A stretch of DNA of 64,000 nucleotides from Aspidapion aeneum (GCA_963576565.1 OY755039.1:143599369-143663368); one strand, 5' to 3'. Positions 21,544 through 33,206 are shown, numbered from the stretch's first letter. Program-made: numbers and translations. Notes: generated by a model not told the origin, from the sequence alone.

Positions 21544-23210
21544 TGTAGCATTTTTATTTCCCAGCCCATATTTTCTTAAAAATGCTACATTCGATTATTT
21601 TTAGTACATTAAATTCTATTTAAAAACATTTTATTATCATAAATAATTTTATAATAATTTGTATATTTTTTTATAGTAGTAAAGACGAGATGTCTTATAT
21701 AATTCATTAAATTTAATCTGCAACATTTCATCATGATCATTAAATGTGCAAAACCTTTTGACGGTCACTGGCAAAATTTTAGTTTAATTTAAAATAATAA
21801 AACTTGTTAGGAGCCACTGGTCACGGTTTTCAAATATCGAGAAAATACATGGTGTATCTACATCGAACAAATGCGAGGACATTTTTTGCTCCTGAGTTTG
21901 GAGATCTGGGGGCAAACTTGCTGCACGGAGACAAAGGTTTCAGTGTGGGAAATATCGGCCAACTATATGTGTGATTTTCAAATCGCCACCGGCAGATTTT
22001 CTCACAGCTCACATTTAAGTGATTTCAATTGAAAGTTCTGATGAGCTGTATTTAGTTAAAACCATATTCTGTTTTTGTGTTGAGTGAAGGATTATCTGAA
22101 ATTATGCTATCTTGGTATCAATGAGCGCAGCGGTGTTGCTGTCTTGGTTGCTGTGTTGCAAAATCAATTTTACCTGTTGCTGCCAGAAAGCGATTTATTT
22201 TCCCAACAACTTCCTCGATATTAAAACTATGTGGAGAGCTTATCTTTAGGAGTTACCCTCAAGGTTGAGGGTGCCAGGTACGAGTCAAAGCTTAGTCACA
22301 AGATACGTGTCAAGAGTCAAAGTTTGTCTTGCCAGATAGAAGTCAAGTTTAGAGTAAAAGCTCGTAGTCAAAAGTTACGTCATTATGAAACGGGTCATTG
22401 CCTGACCAAATTACTTCTGTCACCAGTACGCGGCAGAAATACAGCTATTTCCACTACATGGAGCTTGAAGAAGTTATGGTTTTGCAGGTTTTTATAAAGA
22501 AATAAGTCACGCACAGATGTGTAAATTTTCGCTATTATTTTATGGAATCTCTATTTTTTTAGAGATGATTTTGATAAAAAATACAGTTTAAAATCTGCGC
22601 TGCGCCTACTTAAAATTCATGAATTTTTACAGGTTGCCTCTGCTTGCGTTACGTAAATTGCGGTGATGATAACATGTCAAAATCATCTTAGATTTAATTT
22701 TTTTGGTATTTTCTAGGTTAAGACTTAGGGAAAGACTAGAATAAAATATTGTTACTTTTGTAAAATCTTTTCAGGTTTTAGACAATAAATTTAGAAATTG
22801 TCATATAATCACATTTATTTTAATTTATAAAATATCCATTACCTACCTACACAGTCAGTATTTAATATATTTAGTTCTGGAGATATTTAACTGACTTCAG
22901 TTAATTAAATATCACCAGATTACAATAATCTCGAGAACATAATGACCATCCAATCAAATTAAATATACGGGGTTTCCTAATTTTACCAGATATGATCTTT
23001 AGTTCCCGAGATATTTATATACATAAAATTGGGTGGCGCTCAACATTTTTGTTAAAGTAAATAATTCATATTTTCAATTACCTTCTCTGTTAATTTTTGT
23101 ACCACTTTATTCAAATCCCACAGTGCTCTCCGGCGAACAGCTACCGTAGCTATGTTAGCTGTCTAAAAAACGCTACACTAGCTATGTTAGCTGTCTAAAA
23201 AAACGCTACA
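21544..23210 (+). repeat. Left LTR
   Basis: TGTAGC...CGCTACA, 1667 bp. Its last 33 bp ('agctatgttagctgtctaaa' plus 'cgctaca') are tandemly duplicated compared with the right LTR. Short open frames inside recur identically in the right LTR (21830/29716 and 22231/30117) and have no domain; they are not counted as genes. Confidence 0.95.
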
Positions 23211-23218
23211 CATATTTA

Positions 23219-23236
23219 TGGCGCCCAACGTGGGGC
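23219..23236 (+). promoter_or_regulatory. Primer binding site, tRNA-Lys type
   Basis: TGGCGCCCAACGTGGGGC begins 8 bases after the left LTR. It is complementary to the 3' end of tRNA-Lys(CTT), including CCA, so minus-strand DNA synthesis would start there. Confidence 0.9.
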
Positions 23237-24344
23237 TTTCATATAAAACCAAGCTTAGCAGAGTGGGAAGAGGAACTACAAAGTATTTTTTTAATAAAAA
23301 AAAAAATTTTCTTTGTTATTTTTGAAGTTATTTTTTTTGATAAACTGACTGTAGGCAAGGGTGTGTTTTGTATATAACTAGAGAACTTTAATAATAGAAA
23401 TTTAATTCTTTTAAACAGAAAATATTTTATTCTAGTCAAATAAATAAAAGTTTTTTCTATACAGGCTTTAAAAATAATTCTTGCTGCTTAAAATTAAAAG
23501 TAGCATGCAAAAGAAAAAATGTGGCTCATAAAAAGTTATGTTTTTTTGCGCTTGACAACAACACTTTATAAAAATCGGTTGTATTTTTTTTAAACAAGAA
23601 AACAAGACCGCGTCAAGTCTTGTTTTTTTAATTTAACATTTCGAGGCGTATTATTTTATTTTAGGTGAGCATAAGAGTTAATGCATTATAGAGATTTAGC
23701 GTACGTAAATAGCGTAGCATTAGAGAGATATTGAAAAAATTTATACGCTATTTGGTTGACTCGTGTCCGGCAAAATTTGGTAATATTGAGTTTGAGCTTA
23801 TATGATTTTAGGTATTTTTTTTTTGAAAGCTCAAATTTTTTTTTGACAGCTTAATTTTTTGAAAGCATTAAATTATAGCTTGGATATTGTCCTAATTTAT
23901 TTGCTTAGGTTCGCTAGAACATTAGATTTTAAAAACTTGAATATGTAAGTGCGGCTTTTACAAAGAAGGTTTAGTAAAACCTAACTTTTTATTATCTAGG
24001 GATTTCGATCGCTATTTTGATACCCCAAAGATTTTTTTTAAAATTGCATAAATATTTTTTTTTATCATTTTCCTATGAGAACTAGCGAGCAACTGCTACT
24101 GAGAAACTTAGAAATTTTTATTTTCCGTAACAAAAAATCATTAAATTGATACCACACCAAAAGATAAAAAAAAAAATTTAACTTTGTTTTTTTATAGATT
24201 TTTTTTGTGGCAAAGACTTTATACCTTTTGTATTTCGCAAATATTTTTCTCTAAATTGATAGCCCTCAAAATATTTTTCATTTAATTTTTTAAATTTTAT
24301 ATTTTCAAAATTGAATCATTCATATATTTTAAAACATTTTAAAA

Positions 24345-25754
24345 ATGGATTACGTAATTAAAAGTGCTTCACACTTGACCGAAGCGGAGTTAGATTATGA
24401 ACTACAAATTAGAGATGTTGGTATAGCTAGACCTACCCCAGATAAGCGAAAAGTACTTGCGCCGTCTTTTAGCTAAGGAAAAAATTCAACCAGGCAAATT
24501 GTGTTGTACCAGATGCTTATAAATATACATTTTCTATTGAAAAAGAAGCAATTAAGACTTCAGTTGATTCAATTACAGAACAGATTGAAGATTTTGAAGG
24601 GAACCTGTCAAGATTCGATTTTTGTCAAACTTTTGTCGCGTATAGCTCACGTGAGCCAGAGGCTCGAACGATTAAAAGCTACGGTTACTGATACGGAAGA
24701 TAATACTGTAGAGGTAACAAATTTTAAAAAGGAAACTAAAGCTACTTATCTTAAATTGGAGGATGATTTGATGGAAAAATCAACTAAGGGAAACCAGAGA
24801 CCGACATCCCCTCTCTTCCCAACTTTTCAAACTCCAGTAATTAATGTTGCACCACCGGTGATTTCTTGTAATTCTAAAAATATTCCTATCTCAGAATGGG
24901 GTATAAAATTTAACGGAGATCCGAGAAATCTTTATTCATTTTTAGAACGCGGTAGTGAATTGGCAGCTTCTCGAAAAGTCAGTAATGACGAACTTTTTCA
25001 ATCAGCAGTTGAGTTTTTTATAAATACGCACGCATTCGCTTGGTATAGGAGAATTAAAAGTACACTTACAAATTGGGATTCATTGGTAGAGCGATTAAAA
25101 AAAGATTTTTTGTTGTCAGAAAATGATGAGGTTGTCTGGACAGAGATTCGGGCAAGGAAGCAAAAACCAAACGAGTCTGTTCATATTTTTTGTGGTCATT
25201 TAGAAGTTTTATTTAACAGATTATCTCGTCCTCCTCATGAAAGCACAAAAGTAAAACATGTTCGTAAAAATTTATTGTTTGGCTATGCGAGTCGTCTTGC
25301 TATTTCAGATTTTAATACAGTCGATGAACTGATTGATAGTTGTAGGAAAATTGATGAGTCAAATATTTTACAGTACGATTCTTCTCACAATATTTCTACT
25401 CTTTATGGTAACGATAGAACCGATTCTAATTTTAAATCTAGATATTTCGAATATAAAAAAGAGAATCAACAAAAACAATTTAAAAAACATAATGATTTTT
25501 CTAAACATAAAAATAATAGAAATTTTAATTTTCAAAAAGAAAGAAATAATTCAAAACCTTTAAATAGAAGCAATGATGACATTGAACATTCTGAAGGGCC
25601 TTCACAAAGGCACCGAGAACCAATAACTTGTTTTAACTGCGGTCAGTTAAATCATGTTTTTTCTGATTGCAAATTAAAGAGAAAATTATTTTGTTACAAA
25701 TGTGGTGCTCCAGATGTTCGAGTTAGCAATCGTCCATCTTGTTCAAAAAACTAA
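24345..25754 (+). pseudogene. gag: gag of the Ty3/Gypsy element, three apparent frameshifts
   Basis: The natural start is ATG 24345, whose frame reads an acidic helical N-terminus (SHLTEAELDYELQIRDVG). The coding sense then shifts by one base three times, near 24447 (AAAA), 24481 (A6) and 24605 (T5), returning to the first frame, which stays open to TAA 25752. The C-terminal part has a basic Asn/Lys-rich stretch and a CCHC zinc knuckle (CFNCGQLNHVFSDC). A second Cys cluster (CYKCGAPD..) follows, with Arg where a Cys would be expected in 'NRPSC'. Gag would form the particle and bind RNA. All three shifts are single extra bases in homopolymers, so the true gene may be intact. Confidence 0.85.
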
Positions 25755-28700
25755 ATAAGAAGGTGCATTTTAGTGGTTCGTGCACTGGTAAGTATTCCGA
25801 TTTTTCCGTAACCACATCTGTAAATAAAACTCTAAGCAATAAAAATAAATTTAGTTTAGCTGATTGGGAAGAATGGAAAAATACTGTATCAAAATTTTTC
25901 AAACAGTCGCGTGTAAATAAAATTTCCCCTCTTTTTATAGAAAAGCCCTTAGATAATCGCCCTTATATACAAGTTAAGTTATATGATCAAAATATAACCG
26001 TTTTATTAGATTCGGGTGCTACTAGTTCCGTAGTAGGTTCCCCTGGAATTGAAATTTTAAAACATTTTAACTTGGAGATTAGGCACTCCTCTTTTGAGAA
26101 AATTTGTACAGCCGATGGATCTCGTAAAATCGTTGATGGTGAGGTAGATTTACCTATTTATGTAGGCCAAACATGTCGAATTGTAAGAGCTTTAGTTGTC
26201 TCTGCACTACCCCAAGCTTTCATTTTCGGAAGCGATTTTGCAAAGCTTTTTCAGATTTGTGTGGATTTTAAAGCAAATTCGTGGCATGTTCAATGCGGTT
26301 TTATTGAAAATGAGTTAAATGTTATTTCAGTGCCGGATTCTAATAAAGTTTTTAGTTTTCTGCATTCTTTAGATTCTTTGAGTGAGTCTGACCGTCTAAG
26401 AGCGGAATCAGTTATAAAATCATTTGAAGATATTTCTAGTAAAGACCATATAGGTTGTACTGATGAATTAAAGTTGACAATTGATACAGGGAGTGCAAAG
26501 CCCTTTAGGAAACGTCCGTACCCACTTTCACCCTATATGTCTAAAATTTTGAACGACGAAATTGATGATATGTTAAGACTTGGGGTTATAGAACCCTCAA
26601 ATAGCCCTTGGTGCAGCCCAGTACTACTGGTGAAGAAGGCCAACGGTGAATTTCGCTTCTGCTTCGATGGGCGTGGCTTAAATGACGTCACAGTTCACGA
26701 TACATACCCACTACCTAATATAAATTCTATTTTGAGCATGTTAAGAGGTGCTAAGTATATTTCTTCAATCGATCTTCGTAAGGCATTTTGGCAAATTCCT
26801 CTCGATAATGAATCCAAACAAAAAACTGCATTTTCTGTTGTAGGTAGAGGATCCTTTCAGTTTAAAAGGGTTCCTTTTGGTTTGTGCAATGCTGCGCAAA
26901 CTCAACAAAGGTTAATTGATTCTATTTTTGGTGCGAAATATCCTAATATCTATTCCTATCTTGATGACCTTTGTTTGGCCAGTTCGGATTTAGAATCACA
27001 TTTAAAGTTACTGGAGGAAGTCCGTTTAAAATTGAAAGAGGCAAATCTTACAATTAACCTTGAAAAATCGGAGTTCTTCAAAACAGAAGTCAAGTTCCTT
27101 GGCTTTATTATTGGCTCAAACTCTCTTAGAACAGATCCTGAGAAAGTTTCTTGTATGATTAACTACCCCAGGCCTCGAACTACCACGGAGATAAAACGTT
27201 GGATAGGTCTTTGTTCTTGGTACCGTCGTTTTGTCAAAGATTTTGCTACTTTAATGGCTCCAATCAATGATCTTTTAAAAGGAAAAAAGAAAAATCAGCC
27301 GATCACTTGGTCTGAAGCGGCGGAGGAGTCGTTTGTCAAGGTCAAGCAGCTGTTGGTGTCCGCTCCAGTCTTAGCACAGCCAGACTATAGTGAGATGTTC
27401 ACGATACAGTGTGATGCGTCAAATGTAGGTCTAGGTGGTGTTCTGACACAGATTTTAGATGGCGAGGAGAAGGTAATCGCTTATGCCAGTAGGAGTTTGT
27501 CCAGAACAGAGAGAAATTATTCTACTGTAGAAAAGGAGTGTTTGGCAGTAATCTTTGCAATAGAACGTTTTCGCTGTTACGTAGAAGGTGCAAGTAAGTT
27601 CACGGTAATCACAGACTGCTATTCCTTGTTGTGGTTAAATAATATAAAAAATCCAAGTGGTAAGTTGGCTCGATGGGCTGTTAAATTAAGAGAACATAAT
27701 TTCGAATTGGTACACAGAAAGCGTACGTCAAATGTGGTACCTGATGCATTGTCTCGCATTCCTCCGGAAGTATCGTTAGTTGAGATAGATTTAGAGCAAA
27801 ATGATAACTGGTATGTAGATCTTCGATCCAAAATTCGTTCTGATCCTGAAATGTTTCCACAGTGGAAAGTTGATGGTGATTTTGTTTACAAGTTCATTCC
27901 AGAAAAATCTTATGTAAAAACTAGTCTTCCTGAATGGAAATTCTTAGTTCCTAAACATCAGAGAGTAAGCGTGTTAAAATGTTCTCATGATGAGAAAACT
28001 TCAGGACATTTTGGTTTCTTCAAAACTTTGTCTCGTGTACAGGAACTATATTATTGGCCCAAAATTAGAAGAGATGTCCTTCGATATTGCAAGTCTTGTA
28101 AGGTTTGTGGTTCTCAAAAAGCTTCAAATACTCGACAAATGGGACTCATGGGTAAAGAAAAGAAAATTAGCTATCCATTTGAAATGGTTGCCCTTGATCT
28201 AATGGGACCTTTTCCTCTGTCAAAGAGAAAAAATCGATTTATTCTTGTAGTTAGCGATTGGTTTACAAAGTACCAACTAATCTGCCCTCTTCGTTCTGCA
28301 AAAATTGGTCCAATAAATAAGTTTCTGGAAGAACAAGTATTTCTGGTTTATGGAGTTAGTAATTTGGTAATTGCAGATAATGGTTGTTTTAAAGCCAAAA
28401 GTTTTCGTGATCTTTGTAGCAATTATGGTATTGAAAAGGTTTGGTATACTGCTGTGTATTCACCTCAATGCAATTATGTTGAAAGGAATAACCGGACTGC
28501 TGGAACAATAATTCGATGTTTTGTAGAATCACATACAGATTGGGATATTGATATAGCTAAATGTCAACATGCTATTAACACTAGTAAGCATGAAGTTCAT
28601 GGCTACACCCCAGCATTTTTAAATTTCGGTAGACACATTCCTTCACATGCTGATTTTTATAAGTTAACCTCGGGTTCAATACATGAAGATGTTGAGATTC

Positions 28701-29101
28701 TCCCAGGCGATAGAAATGGTTATGCTGCAAATTTGAAGGGTATGAAAGAAATTTATTCCGAAGTTAGACAAAAGCTGCACGCAGCTTATGAGCGAAATAG
28801 TAAATCGTATAATTTAAGAAAAAGTGATATTGAGTTTAAAGTAGGAGACTATGTCTGGAGAAGAAATAAAATTCTCTCAGACGCTGGAAAGCGCTTTATG
28901 GCTAAACTTGCTCCTAGGTACATATTATGTACAGTTAAGAAGAAAATTTCTCGTTTAGTGTATGATTTGCGTGAGGTTGATTCCGGTCGTATGGTTAAAA
29001 ATTGGCATATAAAAGACCTAAAACCTTACCAAGAATATGATATTAATCAGTCGGATTCTGAAAATCCTTCAGAACTGTCTGAACAAGAAAATTTAGACTA
29101 A
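25739..29101 (+). CDS. pol: pol polyprotein of the Ty3/Gypsy element
   Basis: One uninterrupted frame of 1120 codons, entered by -1 frameshift from gag; there is no need for a start codon, and the first 16 bases overlap gag. Domains in order: aspartic protease with DSGA (residues 91-94); reverse transcriptase with SIDLRKAFWQ (D345) and YLDD (407-410); RNase H with CDAS (D559), E600 and TDC (D626); integrase with an HHCC zinc finger (H750/H757, C784/C787/C790 region), then D820, D880 and E915, giving the D,D(34)E spacing, and a GPY/F-like end (KLAPRY..). All catalytic residues are present. Products would cut the polyprotein, copy RNA to DNA and insert it in the genome. 'YSPQCNYVER' around E915 is an unusual version of the usual HPQ.N motif. 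No env follows. Confidence 0.96.
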   Translation: MFKKLNKKVHFSGSCTGKYSDFSVTTSVNKTLSNKNKFSLADWEEWKNTVSKFFKQSRVNKISPLFIEKPLDNRPYIQVKLYDQNITVLLDSGATSSVVGSPGIEILKHFNLEIRHSSFEKICTADGSRKIVDGEVDLPIYVGQTCRIVRALVVSALPQAFIFGSDFAKLFQICVDFKANSWHVQCGFIENELNVISVPDSNKVFSFLHSLDSLSESDRLRAESVIKSFEDISSKDHIGCTDELKLTIDTGSAKPFRKRPYPLSPYMSKILNDEIDDMLRLGVIEPSNSPWCSPVLLVKKANGEFRFCFDGRGLNDVTVHDTYPLPNINSILSMLRGAKYISSIDLRKAFWQIPLDNESKQKTAFSVVGRGSFQFKRVPFGLCNAAQTQQRLIDSIFGAKYPNIYSYLDDLCLASSDLESHLKLLEEVRLKLKEANLTINLEKSEFFKTEVKFLGFIIGSNSLRTDPEKVSCMINYPRPRTTTEIKRWIGLCSWYRRFVKDFATLMAPINDLLKGKKKNQPITWSEAAEESFVKVKQLLVSAPVLAQPDYSEMFTIQCDASNVGLGGVLTQILDGEEKVIAYASRSLSRTERNYSTVEKECLAVIFAIERFRCYVEGASKFTVITDCYSLLWLNNIKNPSGKLARWAVKLREHNFELVHRKRTSNVVPDALSRIPPEVSLVEIDLEQNDNWYVDLRSKIRSDPEMFPQWKVDGDFVYKFIPEKSYVKTSLPEWKFLVPKHQRVSVLKCSHDEKTSGHFGFFKTLSRVQELYYWPKIRRDVLRYCKSCKVCGSQKASNTRQMGLMGKEKKISYPFEMVALDLMGPFPLSKRKNRFILVVSDWFTKYQLICPLRSAKIGPINKFLEEQVFLVYGVSNLVIADNGCFKAKSFRDLCSNYGIEKVWYTAVYSPQCNYVERNNRTAGTIIRCFVESHTDWDIDIAKCQHAINTSKHEVHGYTPAFLNFGRHIPSHADFYKLTSGSIHEDVEILPGDRNGYAANLKGMKEIYSEVRQKLHAAYERNSKSYNLRKSDIEFKVGDYVWRRNKILSDAGKRFMAKLAPRYILCTVKKKISRLVYDLREVDSGRMVKNWHIKDLKPYQEYDINQSDSENPSELSEQENLD
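25745..25751 (+). promoter_or_regulatory. -1 ribosomal frameshift heptamer A AAA AAC
   Basis: In gag frame the codons read TCA AAA AAC TAA, so the slippery heptamer A AAA AAC sits directly before the gag stop. A one-base backward slip enters the pol frame. This is the classic X XXY YYZ arrangement. Confidence 0.85.
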
Positions 29102-29428
29102 GTCTATCTCTTACCATTGCGGTGCACCAATGTGTAGGAATAGTTATCCTTCCAATTTCGATTTTCGTGTTTGTACATAGCTTTTGGTGTTATTCTTTTG
29201 TTGATTTTGTTCTTTGCTTGGAAAGGAACATACCGATTTAGAGCCTACTCCATTATGACCTACCGATTTTGTCTCCTTTCAGGACGTTTAATACGCGTTA
29301 GATATTAAGTTTCAAGCTAAAGGCATAAAGAAATCGACATTAGTTTATGTAAAATAGATTTAATATTTTTGTCACGATGATTATGGATCATCAAGACAAA
29401 ACTATTATTGCTTTTAGGAGGGGGGCTG
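29102..29428 (+). other. 3' untranslated part and polypurine tract
   Basis: No env-like frame. The purine run AGGAGGGGGG (29416-29425) lies three bases before the right LTR and is the likely plus-strand primer. Confidence 0.85.
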
Positions 29429-31064
29429 TGTAGCATTTTTATTTCCCAGCCCTTATTTTCTTAAAAATGCTACATTCGATTATTTTTAGTACATTAAATT
29501 CTATTTAAAAACATTTTATTATCATAAATAATTTTATAATAATTTGTATATTTTTTTTATAGTAGTAAAGACGAGATGTCTTATATAATTCATTAAATTT
29601 AATCTGCAACATTTCATCATGATCATTAAATGTGCAAAACCTTTTGACGGTCACTGGCAAAATTTTAGTTTAATTTAAAATAATAAAACTTGTTAGGAGC
29701 CACTGGTCACGGTTTTCAAATATCGAGAAAATACATGGTGTATCTACATCGAACAAATGCGAGGACATTTTTTGCTCCTGAGTTTGGAGATCTGGGGGCA
29801 AACTTGCTGCACGGAGACAAAGGTTTCAGTGTGGGAAATATCGGCCAACTATATGTGTGATTTTCAAATCGCCACCGGCAGATTTTCTCACAGCTCACAT
29901 TTAAGTGATTTCAATTGAAAGTTCTGATGAGCTGTATTTAGTTAAAACCATATTCTGTTTTTGTGTTGAGTGAAGGATTATCTGAAATTATGCTATCTTG
30001 GTATCAATGAGCGCAGCGGTGTTGCTGTCTTGGTTGCTGTGTTGCAAAATCAATTTTACCTGTTGCTGCCAGAAAGCGATTTATTTTCCCAACAACTTCC
30101 TCGATATTAAAACTATGTGGAGAGCTTATCTTTAGGAGTTACCCTCAAGGTTGAGGGTGCCAGGTACGAGTCAAAGCTTAGTCACAAGATACGTGTCAAG
30201 AGTCAAAGTTTGTCTTGCCAGATAGAAGTCAAGTTTAGAGTAAAAGCTCGTAGTCAAAAGTTACGTCATTATGAAACGGGTCATTGCCTGACCAAATTAC
30301 TTCTGTCACCAGTACGCGGCAGAAATACAGCTATTTCCACTACATGGAGCTTGAAGAAGTTATGGTTTTGCAGGTTTTTATAAAGAAATAAGTCACGCAC
30401 AGATGTGTAAATTTTCGCTATTATTTTATGGAATCTCTATTTTTTTAGAGATGATTTTGATAAAAAATACAGTTTAAAATCTGCGCTGCGCCTACTTAAA
30501 ATTCATGAATTTTTACAGGTTGCCTCTGCTTGCGTTACGTAAATTGCGGTGATGATAACATGTCAAAATCATCTTAGATTTAATTTTTTTGGTATTTTCT
30601 AGGTTAAGACTTAGGGAAAGACTAGAATAAAATATTGTTACTTTTGTAAAATCTTTTTCAGGTTTTAGACAATAAATTTAGAAATTGTCATATAATCACA
30701 TTTATTTTAATTTATAAAATATCCATTACCTACCTACACAGTCAGTATTTAATATAATTAGTTCTGGAGATATTTAACTGACTTCAGTTAATTAAATATC
30801 ACCAGATTACAATAATCTCGAGAACATAATGACCATCCAATCAAATTAAATATACTGGGTTTCCTAATTTTACCAGATATGATCTTTAGTTCCCGAGATA
30901 TTTATATACATAAAATTGGGTGGCGCTCAACATTTTTGTTAAAGTAAATAATTCATATTTTCAATTACCTTCTCTGTTAATTTTTGTACCACTTTATTCA
31001 AATCCCACAGTGCTCTCCGGCGAACAGCTACCGTAGCTATGTTAGCTGTCTAAAAAACGCTACA
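29429..31064 (+). repeat. Right LTR
   Basis: 1636 bp, TGTAGC...CTACA, nearly identical to the left LTR (for example 'cccata' versus 'ccctta' near the start, and 'tatacggg' versus 'tatactgg' late). Followed by the ATAT duplication at 31065-31068. Confidence 0.96.
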
Positions 31065-31226
31065 ATATAATTTCGGTTAAATGAAAAAAAAGGTGGCCCT
31101 ATGCCGAGCTCAATCACATGTTGTATCCATACAAAAAAAATATCTACAGGATGTTTCAAAATATTTAGCAAAAACCGAGGGGTAAATATCTGCCCAAAAA
31201 GTTGTACACCATAAATACTTTTTGGC

Positions 31227-31392
31227 AATTAAATCCCTAGAAATCCTAATAAATCCCTAGGAATCCTGTTAAATCACCAATAATTTCCTATAAATCCTAA
31301 TAAGAACCCATTAATTTCTTTAAATCCCAATAATTCCGAAGAAATCCCGATAAATCCCCATAAATCCGAATACATCCCCGTAAATCCTATAT
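31227..31392. repeat. Degenerate AAATCC-type short tandem repeat, copy 1
   Basis: About 14 irregular units of the type 'aaatcc.nata' (9-13 bp). The same stretch, with the same unit order, is at 35168-35332, so it predates the block duplication. Confidence 0.75.
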
Positions 31393-31957
31393 AGTTTTAC
31401 TTATGTAGCTTGTTTTTAATTTAAACTTGGAAAATGACCTGACGGCATCGATGCGAGCGCAGGCAGGGGCAAACAATAAGATGCATTCAAAGATTTTAAT
31501 TAAAAAATTTATTAGCATTTATGCGGTTAACAAGTCAAGCCATTGAGATTAACTAATAACATGTCAACAGTTCTGCTTTTAATTTTATGAGATCCTTAGC
31601 TTGCAAAAGGTGGAGTAGTCGCAATTTTGACATATTATGTCGTTTATTATAGGAGTCCTAAACAGAAATTTGAGTTTTCGACATTGGGGGTAGCCGGCTC
31701 CCCCCCTCCATCTTGGATTTAATGTGCACGAAAAAGTTCTGTTTAAATTACTTGGTCCCTGTCCCGAGTTTTAAAGCACTCTAGCATCTTAGACCTTTTA
31801 GTAAATACTGGTGTAAACTCGCCCATTTTTTTAATGTCATCTTATGTTTCCTACATTTGGAGAATAGAAAGAAGCAGTGCGTTATTTGGCAACACCGAAT
31901 GGTTTAAAAACCAAAAATTGTTTTTTTTTAGAGAAATTGCAAATAAGATTAGTTAAA

Positions 31958-32172
31958 AATGAAACAAGTTTCGTGGCTAATCGGGTAAAAAGGAGTTTTT
32001 GTTCCTCTCATATTTTTCCGAGGGTAGCTCGAAAGCTTAAACTTACGGGGGTCCAAGATCTAATGGACACTTAATAAATGTTGACAGTTTCGTCCTTCTG
32101 GGGCTCCTCAGAACACTGCTTCATCAATGTCACACTCTTGCGAAGTTAATTAGACGGTTTGTCTCTCCTCAG
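31958..32172. mobile_element. Family B repeat, truncated copy
   Basis: Matches the left arm of the copy at 36526 ('aaacaagtttcgtggctaat' onward) and stops at the start of the 320-bp array. It carries the ribozyme-like segment at 32077-32117. Confidence 0.8.
32077..32117 (-). ncRNA. Degenerate hammerhead ribozyme motif
   Basis: Minus strand: AGTGTT, CTGAGGA, stem II GCCC/GGAC with one C-A mismatch, GAAA, C17 at 32083, AACATT. The core is intact but stem III is cut to ACTGT, which cannot form a normal loop, so cleavage would need dimer pairing or is lost. Confidence 0.55.
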
Positions 32173-32244
32173 TAAACACCATATTTCATATTTCTTTTTC
32201 AGATACCCACATCATCATTTCATCTCCTTCCATTTTATGGTTAT

Positions 32245-32290
32245 GCTCGGGCTGAACGAAGCCTAATGAGGCCGAAACGCGTCCCCGAGC
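32245..32290 (+). ncRNA. Hammerhead-like motif, array unit 1
   Basis: Stem I GCTCGGG pairs perfectly with CCCGAGC; between them are CTGAACGA (one base longer than CUGANGA), a short stem GCC/GGC with loop TAATGA, GAAA, and the palindrome ACGCGT as a minimal stem III followed by C17 (32283). Small stem III of this kind is known from hammerheads that cut as dimers. The extra core base is a caution. Confidence 0.6.
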
Positions 32291-32565
32291 TACCTTTACC
32301 TCTGAGGACTTGCCCGTGAAACTTTTTTGTTAAGACTTTTTACCTCGTGAACTTCCTTCAAATTTAAAAAATCCAGGGCTCAGGCTGTTTTCTGGGAGCA
32401 GATTATATCTGTCTCCGTCGCGACATCAAAATTAGCCCCAAAACAGAGGCAACCCTGACCGAAGCTGCAAATTGACAGTTGGTCTCTCCTCAGTAAACAC
32501 CATATTTCATATTTCTTTTTCAGATAGCCACATCATCATTTCATGTCCTTCCATTTTATGGTTAT

Positions 32566-32611
32566 GCTCGGGCTGAACGAAGCCTAATGAGGCCGAAACG
32601 CGTCCCCGAGC
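32566..32611 (+). ncRNA. Hammerhead-like motif, array unit 2
   Basis: Same sequence and pairing as in unit 1, with core CTGAACGA and GAAA. Confidence 0.6.
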
Positions 32612-32885
32612 TACCTTTACCTCTGAGGACTTGCCCGGAAACTTTTTCGTTAAGACTTTTTACCTCGTGAACTTCCTTCAAATTTAAAAAATCCAGGGCT
32701 CAGGCTGTTTTCTGGGAGCAGATTATATCTGTCTCCGTCGCGACATCAAAATTAGCCCCAAAACCGAGGCAACCCTGACCGAAGCTGCAAATTGACAGTT
32801 GGTCTCTTCTCAGTAAACACCGTATTTCATATTTCTTTTTCAGATACCCACATCATCATTTCATCTCCTTCCATTTTATGGTTAT

Positions 32886-32931
32886 GCTCGGGCTGAATGA
32901 AGCCTAATGAGGCCGAAACGCGTCCCCGAGC
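32886..32931 (+). ncRNA. Hammerhead-like motif, array unit 3
   Basis: Core reads CTGAATGA instead of CTGAACGA; stem I, GAAA and ACGCGT are kept. Confidence 0.58.
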
Positions 32932-33206
32932 TACCTTTACCTCTGAGGACTTGCCCGTGAAACTTTTTTGTTAAGACTTTTTACCTCGTGAACTTCCTTC
33001 AAATTTAAAAAATCCAGGGCTCAGGCTGTTTTCTGGGAGCAGATTATATCTGTCTCCGTCGCGACATCAAAATTAGCCCCAAAACAGAGGCAACCCTGAC
33101 CGAAGCTGCAAATTGACAGTTGGTCTCTCCTCAGTAAACACCATATTTCATATTTCTTTTTCAGATAGCCACATCATCATTTCATGTCCTTCCATTTTAT
33201 GGTTAT

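Larger units (their letters stand above)
21544..31064 (+). mobile_element. Complete Ty3/Gypsy LTR retrotransposon, 9.5 kb
   Basis: Order: left LTR (21544-23210), primer site for tRNA-Lys, untranslated leader, gag, pol (protease, reverse transcriptase, RNase H, integrase), a 3' untranslated stretch without an env frame, polypurine tract, right LTR (29429-31064). Both LTRs start TGTAGC and end CTACA; a 4-bp duplication ATAT flanks them. The two LTRs differ at only a handful of positions plus a 33-bp duplication at the left LTR's 3' end, so insertion is recent. Integrase before no chromodomain, with a GPY/F-like C-terminal module, fits animal Gypsy lineages of the mdg3/Osvaldo type, which is a tentative assignment. 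Confidence 0.95.
31069..32167. repeat. Duplicated block, copy 1, right part
   Basis: Continues the block interrupted by the LTR element and matches 35033-36730 of copy 2, except that copy 2 has the extra 612-bp element plus duplication at 35557-36175. It ends at 'agacggtttgtctct', where the 320-bp array starts. Confidence 0.9.

Noticed and set aside
22030..22050. 'ctgatgag' in the LTR as a ribozyme core
   Set aside because: No GAAA core or pairing stems follow at the needed distance.
21830..22497. Small open frames of 60 and 88 codons, repeated identically at 29716-30383
   Set aside because: They lie within the two LTRs and carry no domain; the identity follows from the LTR duplication.
29102..29415. 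Possible env gene after pol
   Set aside because: Only about 310 bases, without an open frame, signal peptide or membrane segment.
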